Notes under the pieces: model-generated | Told to the model about the DNA's origin: nothing | The model's input: the letters and a program-made list of their open reading frames with translations, nothing else | Databases searched by the model: none | Shown here: positions 43,248-51,634 of the stretch, one piece after another | How positions within the stretch are numbered: the stretch's first letter is position 1 | How the letters are laid out: every line of letters begins with the position of its first letter | Position numbers and translations under genes: made by a program | Source: JACJXW01 sp964418125 | GTDB lineage: Bacteria > Bacteroidota > Bacteroidia > Chitinophagales > Saprospiraceae | NCBI GenBank assembly: GCA_964418125.1 | Contig: CAYQKY010000001.1 | Span: 136,001-200,000, forward strand | Reading direction: 5' to 3' | Length of the DNA stretch: 64,000 nt

Positions 43248-45014
43248 TCATCTTTTTGAAAACTTCACCGTTCCCGTCCTGCCATTTTTGTCAGTCGCTT
43301 CGATCAGGTAGATGCCTGCCGTTAGCCCACCTACTTCCAACTGTAAAGGAACGTTCCTGGAAAAGGCCTGCCGTAACACCAATTTGCCCGTCATGCTGTA
43401 GACGGAAATCCAGGCGCCTTCTGTCGGAGGGCCGCTCTTCCGTCGGATGGTAATGGAATCTCCGGCAGGATTGGGAAATACCAGGATATCTCCTTCGGAT
43501 GCTGCAGGCCCGCCAACAGATGAAGAGATGTCTTCTTCAACTTCCAGGATGGAATTGGCTTCAACGTTGGCCAGCCTATTCCGAAAACCGCCTGGCCACT
43601 CCACCACGAGGCTGTCGGCCTGCGTGGCGCCGGCCAGCCCGAAGTGCACCGTCAGGCTGTTCTGGCAATTGTACCCGTCCTGGGCGGACACTTCCCGCAC
43701 CTGCCACACCGGCTCACCATTGATGGGGGCTTTCACCTTCACTTTGGCGCCGATGCCGGAGCGGTTGGAAACGACGCCCGCCAGCTTCACCTTGAGCCAG
43801 TTGTTGCCGTTACCCTGGTTGCGGAAAAGGCGGTTGGGGTTCTGCGGCTGGCCGGACTGGTTGCAATTGGCCACCACGAGGTCCGGAAAACCGTCATTGT
43901 CGATGTCGCCCCAGGCGGCGCCATAGGAGCATGGGGTGAACAGCTCCGGAATGCTTACTTCATCGCGCAGGAAAGTGCCGTCGCCCTGATTGATGTAAAG
44001 GAAATTGTGCACGCCGGAGACTGGGCCGAAGCCGTTGGCCACGAACAGGTCGAGGTCGCCGTCGTTGTCGATGTCGGCAAAGGAACTGCCGAAGGAATAG
44101 CCGCCATCGGTGACTACCGGCCCTTCCGTCACCGGCTCGAAGCTGCCATCGCCGTTATTGAGGAAGAGCTGGTTGTTCTGATTGCCGTAGTTGGCCACAA
44201 ACAGGTCGAGATCGCCGTCATTATCGATGTCGGCCCAGCTACTGCCGGTGGAAGAGCGGTAAGGCGGGTTGAGGATGGCATTGTCGGTTATCGCTACGAA
44301 ACCTGCCTCGCCATCATTTCTGTACAGGGCATTGCGCTGGTTTTCCTCATTGGAAACGAAGAGGTCAATATCGCCGTCGTTGTCGTAGTCCGTCCATTGT
44401 ACCGAGCGGGAGATGTGGGCGTCGGTTACCCAGGCGCCGGTGGTAATGGATTCGAGCTGTCCTTCTCCTGCATTCCGGTATAGGAGGTTGCGCTTTATGG
44501 CGGCGGCGTTGGTATTGAAATCAGTGCTGTTGGTGATGTAGAGGTCGACCAGGCCGTCGTTGTCGTAGTCACCCCAGCTGGCGGTTTCCGAGTAAGTGCC
44601 GGAGCTTCCCGCTACGGGCTGGAGAGCGAACTGCCCGGCGCCGTCATTGAGGTAGAAATAGTTGGGTTGCCCGTACCAGGTGACGACGTAAGCGTCGAGG
44701 TCGCCGTCGTTGTCCGCATCGGCGAAGGTGGCGCCGTCGGAGGAACTGCCGTCCGTGGTGATAGCGCTGGGCGGCGCTTCGGCAAAGGTTCCATCGCCGT
44801 TGTTGAGGTAGAGCATATTGTTCTGTCCTCCGCCCGGGCCGTTGGAGATAAAAATATCATCCCAACCATCGCCATTCACATCAACGATGTTGCAGCTTCG
44901 GCTGTCGGAAGGGGTATTCACCACGGGCCCATCGGTAATTTTTGTGAAGGACACCTGCGCGCTCAGGGCAACGGCTGTAAACAGGAAGAAAATGGTAATT
45001 GAATGGCTTTTCAT
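43248..45014 (-). CDS. FG-GAP/VCBS propeller protein with ASPIC-UnbV domain and T9SS sorting signal
   Basis: 588 aa from the ATG at 45014. A signal peptide (ITIFFLFTAVALSAQ) is followed by about seven FG-GAP repeats with the calcium-binding type D-x-D-N-D-G-D-x-D-L-F/Y motif. An ASPIC/UnbV domain covers about 405-490 (GNGNNWLKVKLAGVVSNRSG and GYNCQNSLTVHFGL). The C-terminal about 75 residues (VFPNPAGDSITI ... ISVYSMTGKLVLRQAF ... AGIYLIEATDKNGR) are a type A T9SS sorting domain. It should be secreted through T9SS, consistent with the porQ gene in this window. Its partner or ligand is unknown. Confidence 0.93.
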   Translation of the reverse strand: MKSHSITIFFLFTAVALSAQVSFTKITDGPVVNTPSDSRSCNIVDVNGDGWDDIFISNGPGGGQNNMLYLNNGDGTFAEAPPSAITTDGSSSDGATFADADNDGDLDAYVVTWYGQPNYFYLNDGAGQFALQPVAGSSGTYSETASWGDYDNDGLVDLYITNSTDFNTNAAAIKRNLLYRNAGEGQLESITTGAWVTDAHISRSVQWTDYDNDGDIDLFVSNEENQRNALYRNDGEAGFVAITDNAILNPPYRSSTGSSWADIDNDGDLDLFVANYGNQNNQLFLNNGDGSFEPVTEGPVVTDGGYSFGSSFADIDNDGDLDLFVANGFGPVSGVHNFLYINQGDGTFLRDEVSIPELFTPCSYGAAWGDIDNDGFPDLVVANCNQSGQPQNPNRLFRNQGNGNNWLKVKLAGVVSNRSGIGAKVKVKAPINGEPVWQVREVSAQDGYNCQNSLTVHFGLAGATQADSLVVEWPGGFRNRLANVEANSILEVEEDISSSVGGPAASEGDILVFPNPAGDSITIRRKSGPPTEGAWISVYSMTGKLVLRQAFSRNVPLQLEVGGLTAGIYLIEATDKNGRTGTVKFSKR

Positions 45015-45032
45015 CAGTTTTGTTTTAAGCAA

Positions 45033-45349
45033 TCAGTAGCGAAATAAACCCGGTTGCCCAATCACCAACGGGCACTAAAAATTCCCCTCCGGGGCACTAG
45101 GCCCGAAGGGGATCCATCACATCATCAATTGTACATCGACAGCCGGGTGTTCTTCAAAGCATTTCAAATATAATTCTCGGCTTCAGGGTAGAAAAGAAAA
45201 GTGTAAGCAGGGGCGGTACCGCCCTACTATAAGCCGTAATTCTGGCCGTACAGCCAAACATATGGTATTGGCTGCTGTCTGTACGGCAGAAGCCTCCATT
45301 CGGGAAAAACGGCCTGCCTGGTGGCCATTTTTTCCGAACTTTGCCGTTT
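45033..45349. other. 317-bp divergent intergenic region rich in inverted repeats
   Basis: No gene. Contents: hairpin 45084-45111 (CCCCTCCGGGG pairing with GCCCGAAGGGG, two mismatches), 14-bp perfect palindrome GGGCGGTACCGCCC at 45211-45224, and a compound inverted repeat 45245-45287 (GCCGTACAGCCAA against TTGGCTG and TGTACGGC). A minus-strand -7 box TATATTTG is at 45172-45165; if used, the hairpin would be in the leader of the FG-GAP gene. Confidence 0.7.
45165..45172 (-). promoter_or_regulatory. Possible -7 box (TATATTTG) of the FG-GAP gene
   Basis: A perfect match to TAnnTTTG on the minus strand. The -33 position carries only TTTC-like sequence (45191-45199). It would give a leader of about 145 nt containing the hairpin at 45084-45111. 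Confidence 0.35.
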
Positions 45350-46426
45350 ATGAACCGCATCGCGCTGCACATTGCCTTCTGGCTGGCCTACTGGCTCATC
45401 ACTGGATATATCGAATCCATCCTGGCCGGGGCCTCCTATTCGGAATGGCCGCTGAGCGCCCGGCTGGCCCTGGGCTACACCGTAGAGCTGGCGGCATTAC
45501 CCATCAAAATGCTGGCGGTGTACTGGTTCCTGTACCGGCTTATTCCGCGCCACCTTGGCGGGCGCCCGCTTTGGGGTACTGCAGTGGAAGGGGCAGTAGT
45601 GATGGCCTGCGCCGCCATTCTCTTCCGTTTGCTGATACAATACGTTTATTACCCTTACCTGTATGGGGAGGCTTACGAATTCGGCAACTGGCACATTCAG
45701 GCATCCCGTTTCCTCTGGGCTTTTCTGGACATTTTCTACGTCGTAGGAATTGCCGTAGCCATCAAAATGGCCCGCCTGCGCATGCAGGCCCTGGAGCGGG
45801 AAAAACAGCTGGTGCAGGAGAAGGCGCAGTCCGAGCTGAATTTCCTGCGGGCGCAGACCAACCCGCATTTCCTGTTCAACACCCTCAACAACATCTACGG
45901 GCTGGCGCGCCGGCAGTCGCCGCAGGCCGCCGATGTGGTCATACGGCTGTCCAACCTACTCCGGTATATGATCTACGAATGCACGGAACCGGCAGTGCCC
46001 CTCGAAAAAGAACTGAAGCTGCTGGAGAGCTACATCGAACTGGAGCGCCTGCGCTACGGAGAGCGGCTGGAGGCATGGCTGAAACTGGATATCGACGACC
46101 ATCAGCAACCGATAGCTCCCCTGTTACTGTTGCCCCTGGTTGAAAACGCCTTTAAACACGGCTCGGGGGAGTCGCGGTTCCAAAGCGCCATCTCCGTTCA
46201 GTTGTGCCTGAAAAAGGGTAAATTGAAGCTGAATGTAAGGAACACAGCCGACCCTGAAAGCAGGAATGAGGGCAAGGGGATCGGCCTGAGCAACCTCCGG
46301 CGGCAGCTTGAACTGCTGTACCCCGGCGCCCATGAACTGCACACGGGCTTTGAGGGAGAAGAATACATTGCCGAATTAACCATTAACCTGGGCAATCATG
46401 CAAAAAATTCGATGCCTTATCGTTGA
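45350..46426 (+). CDS. LytS/YehU-type sensor histidine kinase (His_kinase family)
   Basis: 358 aa from the ATG at 45350; a TTG nine bases upstream is also in frame but overlaps a GAACTTTG promoter-like box at 45336-45343. Four transmembrane helices (about 8-28, 40-62, 80-100, 120-140) precede the His_kinase domain with QTNPHFLFNTLNN (His173) and a GHKL ATPase region: LLPLVENAFKH (N-box) and GIGLSNLRRQLELLY (G-box). It has no separate extracytoplasmic sensor, so it probably senses within the membrane. The stop overlaps the response-regulator start by 29 bp, giving strict coupling. Confidence 0.93.
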   Translation: MNRIALHIAFWLAYWLITGYIESILAGASYSEWPLSARLALGYTVELAALPIKMLAVYWFLYRLIPRHLGGRPLWGTAVEGAVVMACAAILFRLLIQYVYYPYLYGEAYEFGNWHIQASRFLWAFLDIFYVVGIAVAIKMARLRMQALEREKQLVQEKAQSELNFLRAQTNPHFLFNTLNNIYGLARRQSPQAADVVIRLSNLLRYMIYECTEPAVPLEKELKLLESYIELERLRYGERLEAWLKLDIDDHQQPIAPLLLLPLVENAFKHGSGESRFQSAISVQLCLKKGKLKLNVRNTADPESRNEGKGIGLSNLRRQLELLYPGAHELHTGFEGEEYIAELTINLGNHAKNSMPYR

Positions 46427-47099
46427 AGACGAACCCATCGCCGCAGAGATCCTGGAAGACTACATCCGGCAAGTGCCCTTCCTGGAGCTGGTTGAGGTGT
46501 GTACCGACGCCATCTACGCCCTGCAGGCCCTGCAGCGGGAACCTATCGGCCTCATCTTTCTCGACATCCACCTGCCAAAGCTCAAAGGGCTGGACTTTCT
46601 CCGGGTGCTGGATAAGCGGCCGAACGTTATCCTCACCACCGCCTATCACCAGTATGCCCTTGAAGGTTACGACCTGAACGTTGTCGATTACCTGCTGAAA
46701 CCCATCGAGTTCAGCCGTTTTCTCAAAGCCGTGCAGAAGGTTCAGCCGCCCCGGCCCGCTGTCCCGGAACAGAAAGAACCCCGGGAGCGCCCCTACCGCT
46801 TTTTCAATGTTAACAAACGCATGGAAAAGATATATCTCGACGAGGTGCTTTACGTGGAAAGCCTTAAAGAGTATGTCCGCATCGTTACTGCGGAAAAGGA
46901 GATCGTCACCAAATTCCAGATCGGAGAGCTGGAAAAAGATCTGGGTATGGACGGCCTGCTGCGCATTCACCGTTCCTTTCTCATAGCCAAAGACAAGATC
47001 ACCGCATACACGGCAACGGAAGTGGAAGCGGGCGGAAAGCGCCTGCCCATCGGAAGGACATACCGGGAGGAGGTGGCCCGGGAGTTGGAGGGGTTGTGA
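46398..47099 (+). CDS. LytTR-type response regulator
   Basis: A 233-aa two-domain regulator: receiver (about 4-118) with Asp56 as phosphorylation site (LIFLDIHLPKLKG) and the acidic pair Glu10/Asp11, and a LytTR DNA-binding domain (about 130-230, NKRMEKIYLDEVLYVESLKEYVRI, LLRIHRSFLIAKDKI, LPIGRTYREEV). It forms the cognate pair with the overlapping upstream kinase. LytTR proteins bind imperfect direct repeats; the palindromes in the upstream intergenic region are possible but not typical targets. Confidence 0.95.
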   Translation: MQKIRCLIVEDEPIAAEILEDYIRQVPFLELVEVCTDAIYALQALQREPIGLIFLDIHLPKLKGLDFLRVLDKRPNVILTTAYHQYALEGYDLNVVDYLLKPIEFSRFLKAVQKVQPPRPAVPEQKEPRERPYRFFNVNKRMEKIYLDEVLYVESLKEYVRIVTAEKEIVTKFQIGELEKDLGMDGLLRIHRSFLIAKDKITAYTATEVEAGGKRLPIGRTYREEVARELEGL

Positions 47100-47110
47100 A
47101 GGGGGAGTGG

Positions 47111-47178
47111 TTATTGGTTGATTGGGTTGATTGCCCCCCTTAATTAACCCAATAAACTAATCAACTAATCAACTAATC
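47111..47178. repeat. Intergenic inverted repeat plus three tandem AACTAATC octamers
   Basis: ATTGGGTT (47121-47128) pairs with AACCCAAT (47146-47153), followed by three perfect 8-bp units AACTAATC (47155-47178). It fills the gap between two convergent genes and so may work as a bidirectional terminator. It shares words with the flanks of the assembly gap. Confidence 0.75.
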
Positions 47179-47182
47179 CAAC

Positions 47183-47737
47183 CTACCACTTCTCACTTAC
47201 CAGTACGAAGGCCGGCGGCACATTCAGCGGAACGAAGTTTACGTCGACATTTCCAAAAACGTTTTCGTAAAGGCTTTTGGTAAGCAGCGAGTAGTGGACC
47301 TGGATATACAGGCCGCTCTTCCGCAGATAGCGGTGGCAGGTTTTGACGATCCGATAGCCCAGCTCTTTCGGAAGCGCCACGAACGGGATAGCGGAGATGA
47401 AAAAGTCGACTTCCTCTGCGCCGATCTGTTCAAGGTATTCGCCCAGTTTTTCCGCAGAATCTTCGGCGATGATCAGGCGCTTATCGTTAATCTTGCGCAG
47501 GCTTTCACAGAACCTGGGATGGACTTCGAAGGCCAGCAATTTCGCATCCGGGTGCATATTCCTGAGGATGTGCTTGGTGATCACGCCATCACCGGCGCCC
47601 AGTTCGACGATCAGGCGGGCGCCCTGAAAATCGATGTGTTTGATCATCCCCTTACACAAATGTTTGGAACTGCGGGCCACGGTACCTATGGTCTTCAGGT
47701 TCATCAACCCCTCACGCAGGAATTCGATATTTTTCAT
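47183..47737 (-). CDS. Class I SAM-dependent methyltransferase (phospholipid N-methyltransferase-like)
   Basis: A 184-aa protein with SAM motif I LIVELGAGDGVITKHIL, the acidic strand-2 end LAFEVHPRF, IIAEDSAEKL and a motif IV-like DFFISAIPFVAL. Size and wording match the short PmtA/KsgA-like group that methylates phosphatidylethanolamine or related lipids; an rRNA dimethylase is less likely because the C-terminal domain is missing. No signal peptide. Monocistronic, convergent with the LytTR gene. Confidence 0.8.
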   Translation of the reverse strand: MKNIEFLREGLMNLKTIGTVARSSKHLCKGMIKHIDFQGARLIVELGAGDGVITKHILRNMHPDAKLLAFEVHPRFCESLRKINDKRLIIAEDSAEKLGEYLEQIGAEEVDFFISAIPFVALPKELGYRIVKTCHRYLRKSGLYIQVHYSLLTKSLYENVFGNVDVNFVPLNVPPAFVLVSEKW

Positions 47738-47867
47738 ATAAAGTCAGTTAATGTCGCTTCTTACGGCCTGGGCCGGGCAAAATTGCATAGAAAAGAAAAA
47801 AGGCCTTCCCGCCGCTTTTAAACCTAAAACATGGGGTATTACCGGGACTAAAAATACAAGCTTTTTA

Positions 47868-50012
47868 TCAGTTGGCGTAATCCTGCAGATCAGGAAAGTC
47901 AATAATATGCCTTCTGGCCATCATCTTATCGGCACGCAGGCCGTAGATATAAGGCACGACAAAAGCACTGCGCTGGCCCCCGTCAGCCAGCTTCTGCCGG
48001 AAGGTTTCGGCTTCGGTATAACGGGTGAAAGCCCCCAGGGTATATCGGTAATAGGCCAGGTTGGGTTCTTTTTCTATCATGGCGTCGGGGTACTGCTCGA
48101 GCAGGCTGCCCCTGAATTCCCCGCTCAATGAATAAACCTGTACTTTGTAGAGCAGGTTTTTGTGGAGCACATGCCCGGGAATGGCCGACGAAAGGCCCGT
48201 TTCCAGGTCGGGTACTATCAGAGTTTCCGGTGCATCGTTCGGTTTTTTGAAAGAGAACTCAAGGCTGAAACTCCCCGTGCGCAACTCGACTCCCCGGGCG
48301 TCACCGCTTCGCATGAATATCTGGTTGCTGCTTACCCCCTGCTGCATGAGGTACGCTGCAGCGATCTCGGCTTGCTTTATTCCCTGGAAGAGGCGTTTGG
48401 AGAGGGAAAAATTTCCGGTATGGAAAGCGGTGATGACCAGGTGCAGGCCCGGGGTATCCTTCATCAGAGCAGCGATTTTATCCAGCTGGGCCTTTTGCTC
48501 ATCATCCGGTATTCTGTATGTTGCCTGAAAGTACAGGGGGGGAAAAGTATTGGCTGACCGGCCGCCTTCCGGAGCCGCCTGCGCCCCGGCGGATTCCTCT
48601 CCGGCATCGGGAAGTTCCATCGCCAGGTTTTCCCGGGAAGTGGACACCATCTCCTGGACGGTGGGGGAAACATCGGAAGAAGGAGGCGGAATGGAGACGA
48701 CAAGCTCCATCTCCGGTAAAAAGTTATTGAAATAGGCAATATACAGGTCGCGTTGGCCATAACTATCTTTTCGGGAAGATGAGAAATAGGCGGTGAAACC
48801 ATCCTTGGCGATGCGGAAATAGGCATCATCCCCGGCAGAATTGACAGGGATGCCGACATTTTCCGGTTCTGTCCACCGGCCGGAACGCTCGTTATAAACG
48901 GACTTGAGCACATCCAGCCCTCCCAGGCTCCTGCCGCTGTTGTTGGAGCTGAAATAGAGCGTTTTGCCATCGCGGGCGAGGAAAGGGGTCGTTTCATCAT
49001 AAGGCGTGTTGACCACTGGCCCCAAATTCCGGGGTGTCGACCATCTGCCCTGAGAAAAGGAAGATGAATAGAGATCAAGCCCGCCGTAGCCTCCCTGCCG
49101 CCGGCTGGAAAAATACAGTAAAGTATCGTTGAAGAAAAAAGGCGTTCCGTCGCCCAGGGCAGGGTTCATAGGGCCGCGAAAAGGGTCGGAACTAAAAGCC
49201 CGCTCCTCTACTTTTTTGAATGTGTCCACCAGGATCTGCCCCCGTTCCGGAGTTCCCCCTTTGAAATAATAAAGGACCGTGCCCGCCTTATTGAAGTCGA
49301 GCAGGACATCGTGCTGGGGGCTATTGAGCAGATGGTGCATTGCCTTCACCGCTCCCCACTGGCCGGGCCGGGCCGCTTCAGTGGAGAACATATCGCTCAG
49401 ATAGTGGCCGAGGCGGTTGTCCGGCAGGCCATTGGCATTGCGCCGGCCGCCTATGTTACCCGGGCGGATAGAAGAGAAATACAGCTTATTGCTGAAATTC
49501 TGGCTCAGGACCGGAGCGAATTCATCATGTTCGGTATTGACACCGGGGCCCATGTTTTCTACTCCGGCCACTGACGGTTTGTATTGCAATTCCATTCCCA
49601 CGGCGCAACGGCGTACTTCCTCCCAGGCGACCCGGCGGTTCGGGTGGGAGGGCTTGAGGCGCCTCAGGTAATCCTTGTAGAATTCGGCAGCCTTCCCGAA
49701 CTGGTGCATGGCATGGTACACCTTAGCCTGATAAAGCCAGCATTCCGGATAAGGGGCCTTATCTTCCTTTGCCATCTTCTGGAACAAGGCCAGAGCTTCA
49801 TCGAGGTGGTTGAGGTGGTAAAGGCAGACGGCTTTCAAAAAACTCGCTTCCTGGCCGGCATCGGCCAGGCCACGGGCACTGTTGAGTACCGCCAGGGCTT
49901 CGGAATAATGCTGGTGGTAAAAATATTCCTTCGCCTCCTGTTTTTTCCCTGATTGGGACTGGGCCTTAACCAGGCAAAAGGCAGTCAATAAAAAAAGTAA
50001 AAGATGTTTCAT
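47868..50012 (-). CDS. TPR/PD40-propeller protein with OmpA-like and SPOR-like C-terminus
   Basis: 714 aa from the ATG at 50012, which begins a clean signal peptide (LLLFLLTAFCLVKAQSQ); the longer frame to 50222 overlaps the E2 gene end. Order: TPR region (about 25-120, AKEYFYHQHYSEALAVLN), PD40/WD40-like propeller (about 150-420; KLYFSSIRPGNIGG, LLYFSSRRQGGYGGLDLY, TLYFSSNNSGRSLGGLD), Pro-rich linker, an OmpA-C-like segment (about 500-590, IAALMKDTPGLHLVITAF) and a SPOR-like repeat at the end (YKVQVYSLSGEF, YRYTLGAFTRYTEAETF). Likely periplasmic, linking outer membrane and peptidoglycan, of the type often associated with T9SS or gliding. No direct proof of that link. Confidence 0.82.
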   Translation of the reverse strand: MKHLLLFLLTAFCLVKAQSQSGKKQEAKEYFYHQHYSEALAVLNSARGLADAGQEASFLKAVCLYHLNHLDEALALFQKMAKEDKAPYPECWLYQAKVYHAMHQFGKAAEFYKDYLRRLKPSHPNRRVAWEEVRRCAVGMELQYKPSVAGVENMGPGVNTEHDEFAPVLSQNFSNKLYFSSIRPGNIGGRRNANGLPDNRLGHYLSDMFSTEAARPGQWGAVKAMHHLLNSPQHDVLLDFNKAGTVLYYFKGGTPERGQILVDTFKKVEERAFSSDPFRGPMNPALGDGTPFFFNDTLLYFSSRRQGGYGGLDLYSSSFSQGRWSTPRNLGPVVNTPYDETTPFLARDGKTLYFSSNNSGRSLGGLDVLKSVYNERSGRWTEPENVGIPVNSAGDDAYFRIAKDGFTAYFSSSRKDSYGQRDLYIAYFNNFLPEMELVVSIPPPSSDVSPTVQEMVSTSRENLAMELPDAGEESAGAQAAPEGGRSANTFPPLYFQATYRIPDDEQKAQLDKIAALMKDTPGLHLVITAFHTGNFSLSKRLFQGIKQAEIAAAYLMQQGVSSNQIFMRSGDARGVELRTGSFSLEFSFKKPNDAPETLIVPDLETGLSSAIPGHVLHKNLLYKVQVYSLSGEFRGSLLEQYPDAMIEKEPNLAYYRYTLGAFTRYTEAETFRQKLADGGQRSAFVVPYIYGLRADKMMARRHIIDFPDLQDYAN

Positions 50013-50136
50013 GGCCCCCGGCTTTAACGGGCAAATACCCTTTTGTGTTTTCTCTTGTAGAGCTTGTAGTTTTCCAGCAGGCCAATTGCAATCACCTGCC
50101 CTTATTTCACAACCCGGAATATGGCCACAACCCGGG

Positions 50137-51504
50137 TCAGATTTCCCGTTTGTCGTCGAAGCTTTCCAGATAGTCGCCCACCCGGCGCAGGAAAGAACCG
50201 CCAAGAAAGCCGTCAACGACACGATGGTCGTAAGAAAGCGACAGGAACATCATATGGCGCACGGCAATCAGGTCTCCATATTCGGTTTCTACTACCGCCG
50301 GCTTTTTACGGATGGCCCCGGTAGCCATGATGGCCACCTGCGGCTGGTTGATAATGGGCGTTCCCATCACATTGCCAAAGGTGCCGACGTTCGTCAGGGT
50401 GAAAGTTCCACCCTGTATTTCCTCCGGCTTGAGTTTGTTGTCTCTTGCCCTGCCTGCCAGGTCATTGACTTTCTTTGTAAGCCCAAGCAGGTTGAAGTGG
50501 TCGGCATTTTTAATGACCGGAACGATGAGGTTTCCGCTGGGCAGGGCCGCCGCCATACCGATATTGATATTCTTCTTGCGGATGATCCTGGTGCCCTCAA
50601 CGGAGATGTTGATCATCGGAAAATCCCGGATTGCTTTTACAACCGCCTCAATAAAGATCGGAGTAAAAGTGATCTTTTCACCGTGGCGTTCCTGGAATTG
50701 CTTCTTTATTTTATTACGCCAGTTTACGATGTTAGTTACATCAACCTCCACAAAAGAAGTGACGTGGGGAGATGTCTTCTTGGAATGAACCATGTGCTCG
50801 GCGATGAGCTTGCGCATTCGGTCCATTTCGATGATCTCTGTTTCGCCATTCGCGGTGGTAGCCGCCTGAGCGGTGGGTTGTGGCTGAGGAGTTGGCGTAC
50901 CGGTAGGCTGTTTTTGAGGCTGTGGCCGGGGTTGCGGAGTAGGCTGCGGCGCTTCTTCTTTTTCTTCAACGTAGGCGAGGATATCCTTTTTGGTCACCCT
51001 TCCATGCAGGCCGGAACCTTCGATCAGTTCCAGTTCCTCCATAGTGATGTTTTCCTTCTCCGCTATCGTACGCACCAGCGGAGAGTAAAACCGCCCTCCG
51101 GAACCGCTGCGTTCTATGCCGGCAGAAACGGGAGCCGGTTCGGGTTCTTTGGGCTGTGGTTTTTCCATGCCATTCTTGTCCCCGCTTCCGGAAGCGCCGT
51201 CCCCGGAAGCCGTTTCCGTTCGTTCTTTCCCTCCCGGGCTCGCCTTGGGCTCAGCTTCTTCGCCTTCGGTGCCAATGATGGCAATGGGTTTGCCGATCTC
51301 TACCGTCTCGTTCTCTCCGTAGAGAAGCTTGAGTATGGTGCCGCTTACCGGCGAAGGAACCTCAGAGTCAACTTTGTCAGTCGCTATTTCGAGGATCGTC
51401 TCATCTTCCTCAACAGTGTCCCCAACGTTTTTGACCCACTTGAGTATGGTGGCCTCCATAATACTCTCGCCCATTTTAGGCATGATCAGTTCAACTTGAG
51501 CCAT
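50137..51504 (-). CDS. Dihydrolipoamide acyltransferase (2-oxoacid dehydrogenase E2)
   Basis: A 455-aa E2 component. Lipoyl domain (1-78) with lipoyl-lysine Lys44 in EIATDKVDSEVPSP; Ala/Pro/Gly-rich linker; E3/E1-binding domain (about 138-180, YSPLVRTIAEKENITMEELE and GSGLHGRVTKKDI); Gln/Pro-rich linker; catalytic domain with LSLSYDHRVVDG near the C-terminus (His and Asp of the acyltransferase). One lipoyl domain suggests a 2-oxoglutarate or branched-chain-type E2, but pyruvate cannot be excluded. The E1 and E3 genes are not in the neighbourhood. A strong promoter is seen upstream. Confidence 0.95.
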   Translation of the reverse strand: MAQVELIMPKMGESIMEATILKWVKNVGDTVEEDETILEIATDKVDSEVPSPVSGTILKLLYGENETVEIGKPIAIIGTEGEEAEPKASPGGKERTETASGDGASGSGDKNGMEKPQPKEPEPAPVSAGIERSGSGGRFYSPLVRTIAEKENITMEELELIEGSGLHGRVTKKDILAYVEEKEEAPQPTPQPRPQPQKQPTGTPTPQPQPTAQAATTANGETEIIEMDRMRKLIAEHMVHSKKTSPHVTSFVEVDVTNIVNWRNKIKKQFQERHGEKITFTPIFIEAVVKAIRDFPMINISVEGTRIIRKKNINIGMAAALPSGNLIVPVIKNADHFNLLGLTKKVNDLAGRARDNKLKPEEIQGGTFTLTNVGTFGNVMGTPIINQPQVAIMATGAIRKKPAVVETEYGDLIAVRHMMFLSLSYDHRVVDGFLGGSFLRRVGDYLESFDDKREI

Positions 51505-51557
51505 AGATCTTTCTTTGGTTGTTTAATTTGGTTATTATCTGGTTGTACCGCAATGCG

Positions 51558-51589
51558 CAAAATTAGCCGAATTCCCCCGCTATTACAAA
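51558..51589 (-). promoter_or_regulatory. Perfect Bacteroidota promoter of the E2 gene
   Basis: On the minus strand TTTG (51589-51586), a 20-bp spacer, then TAATTTTG (51565-51558, consensus TAnnTTTG). Both elements and spacing are exact. Transcription is expected near 51552, with a leader of about 48 nt before the ATG at 51504. Confidence 0.75.
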
Positions 51590-51634
51590 TAACCGGGAAT
51601 ATACAATTGTTCGAAGGGCGCCCGCTTTTCAGCC

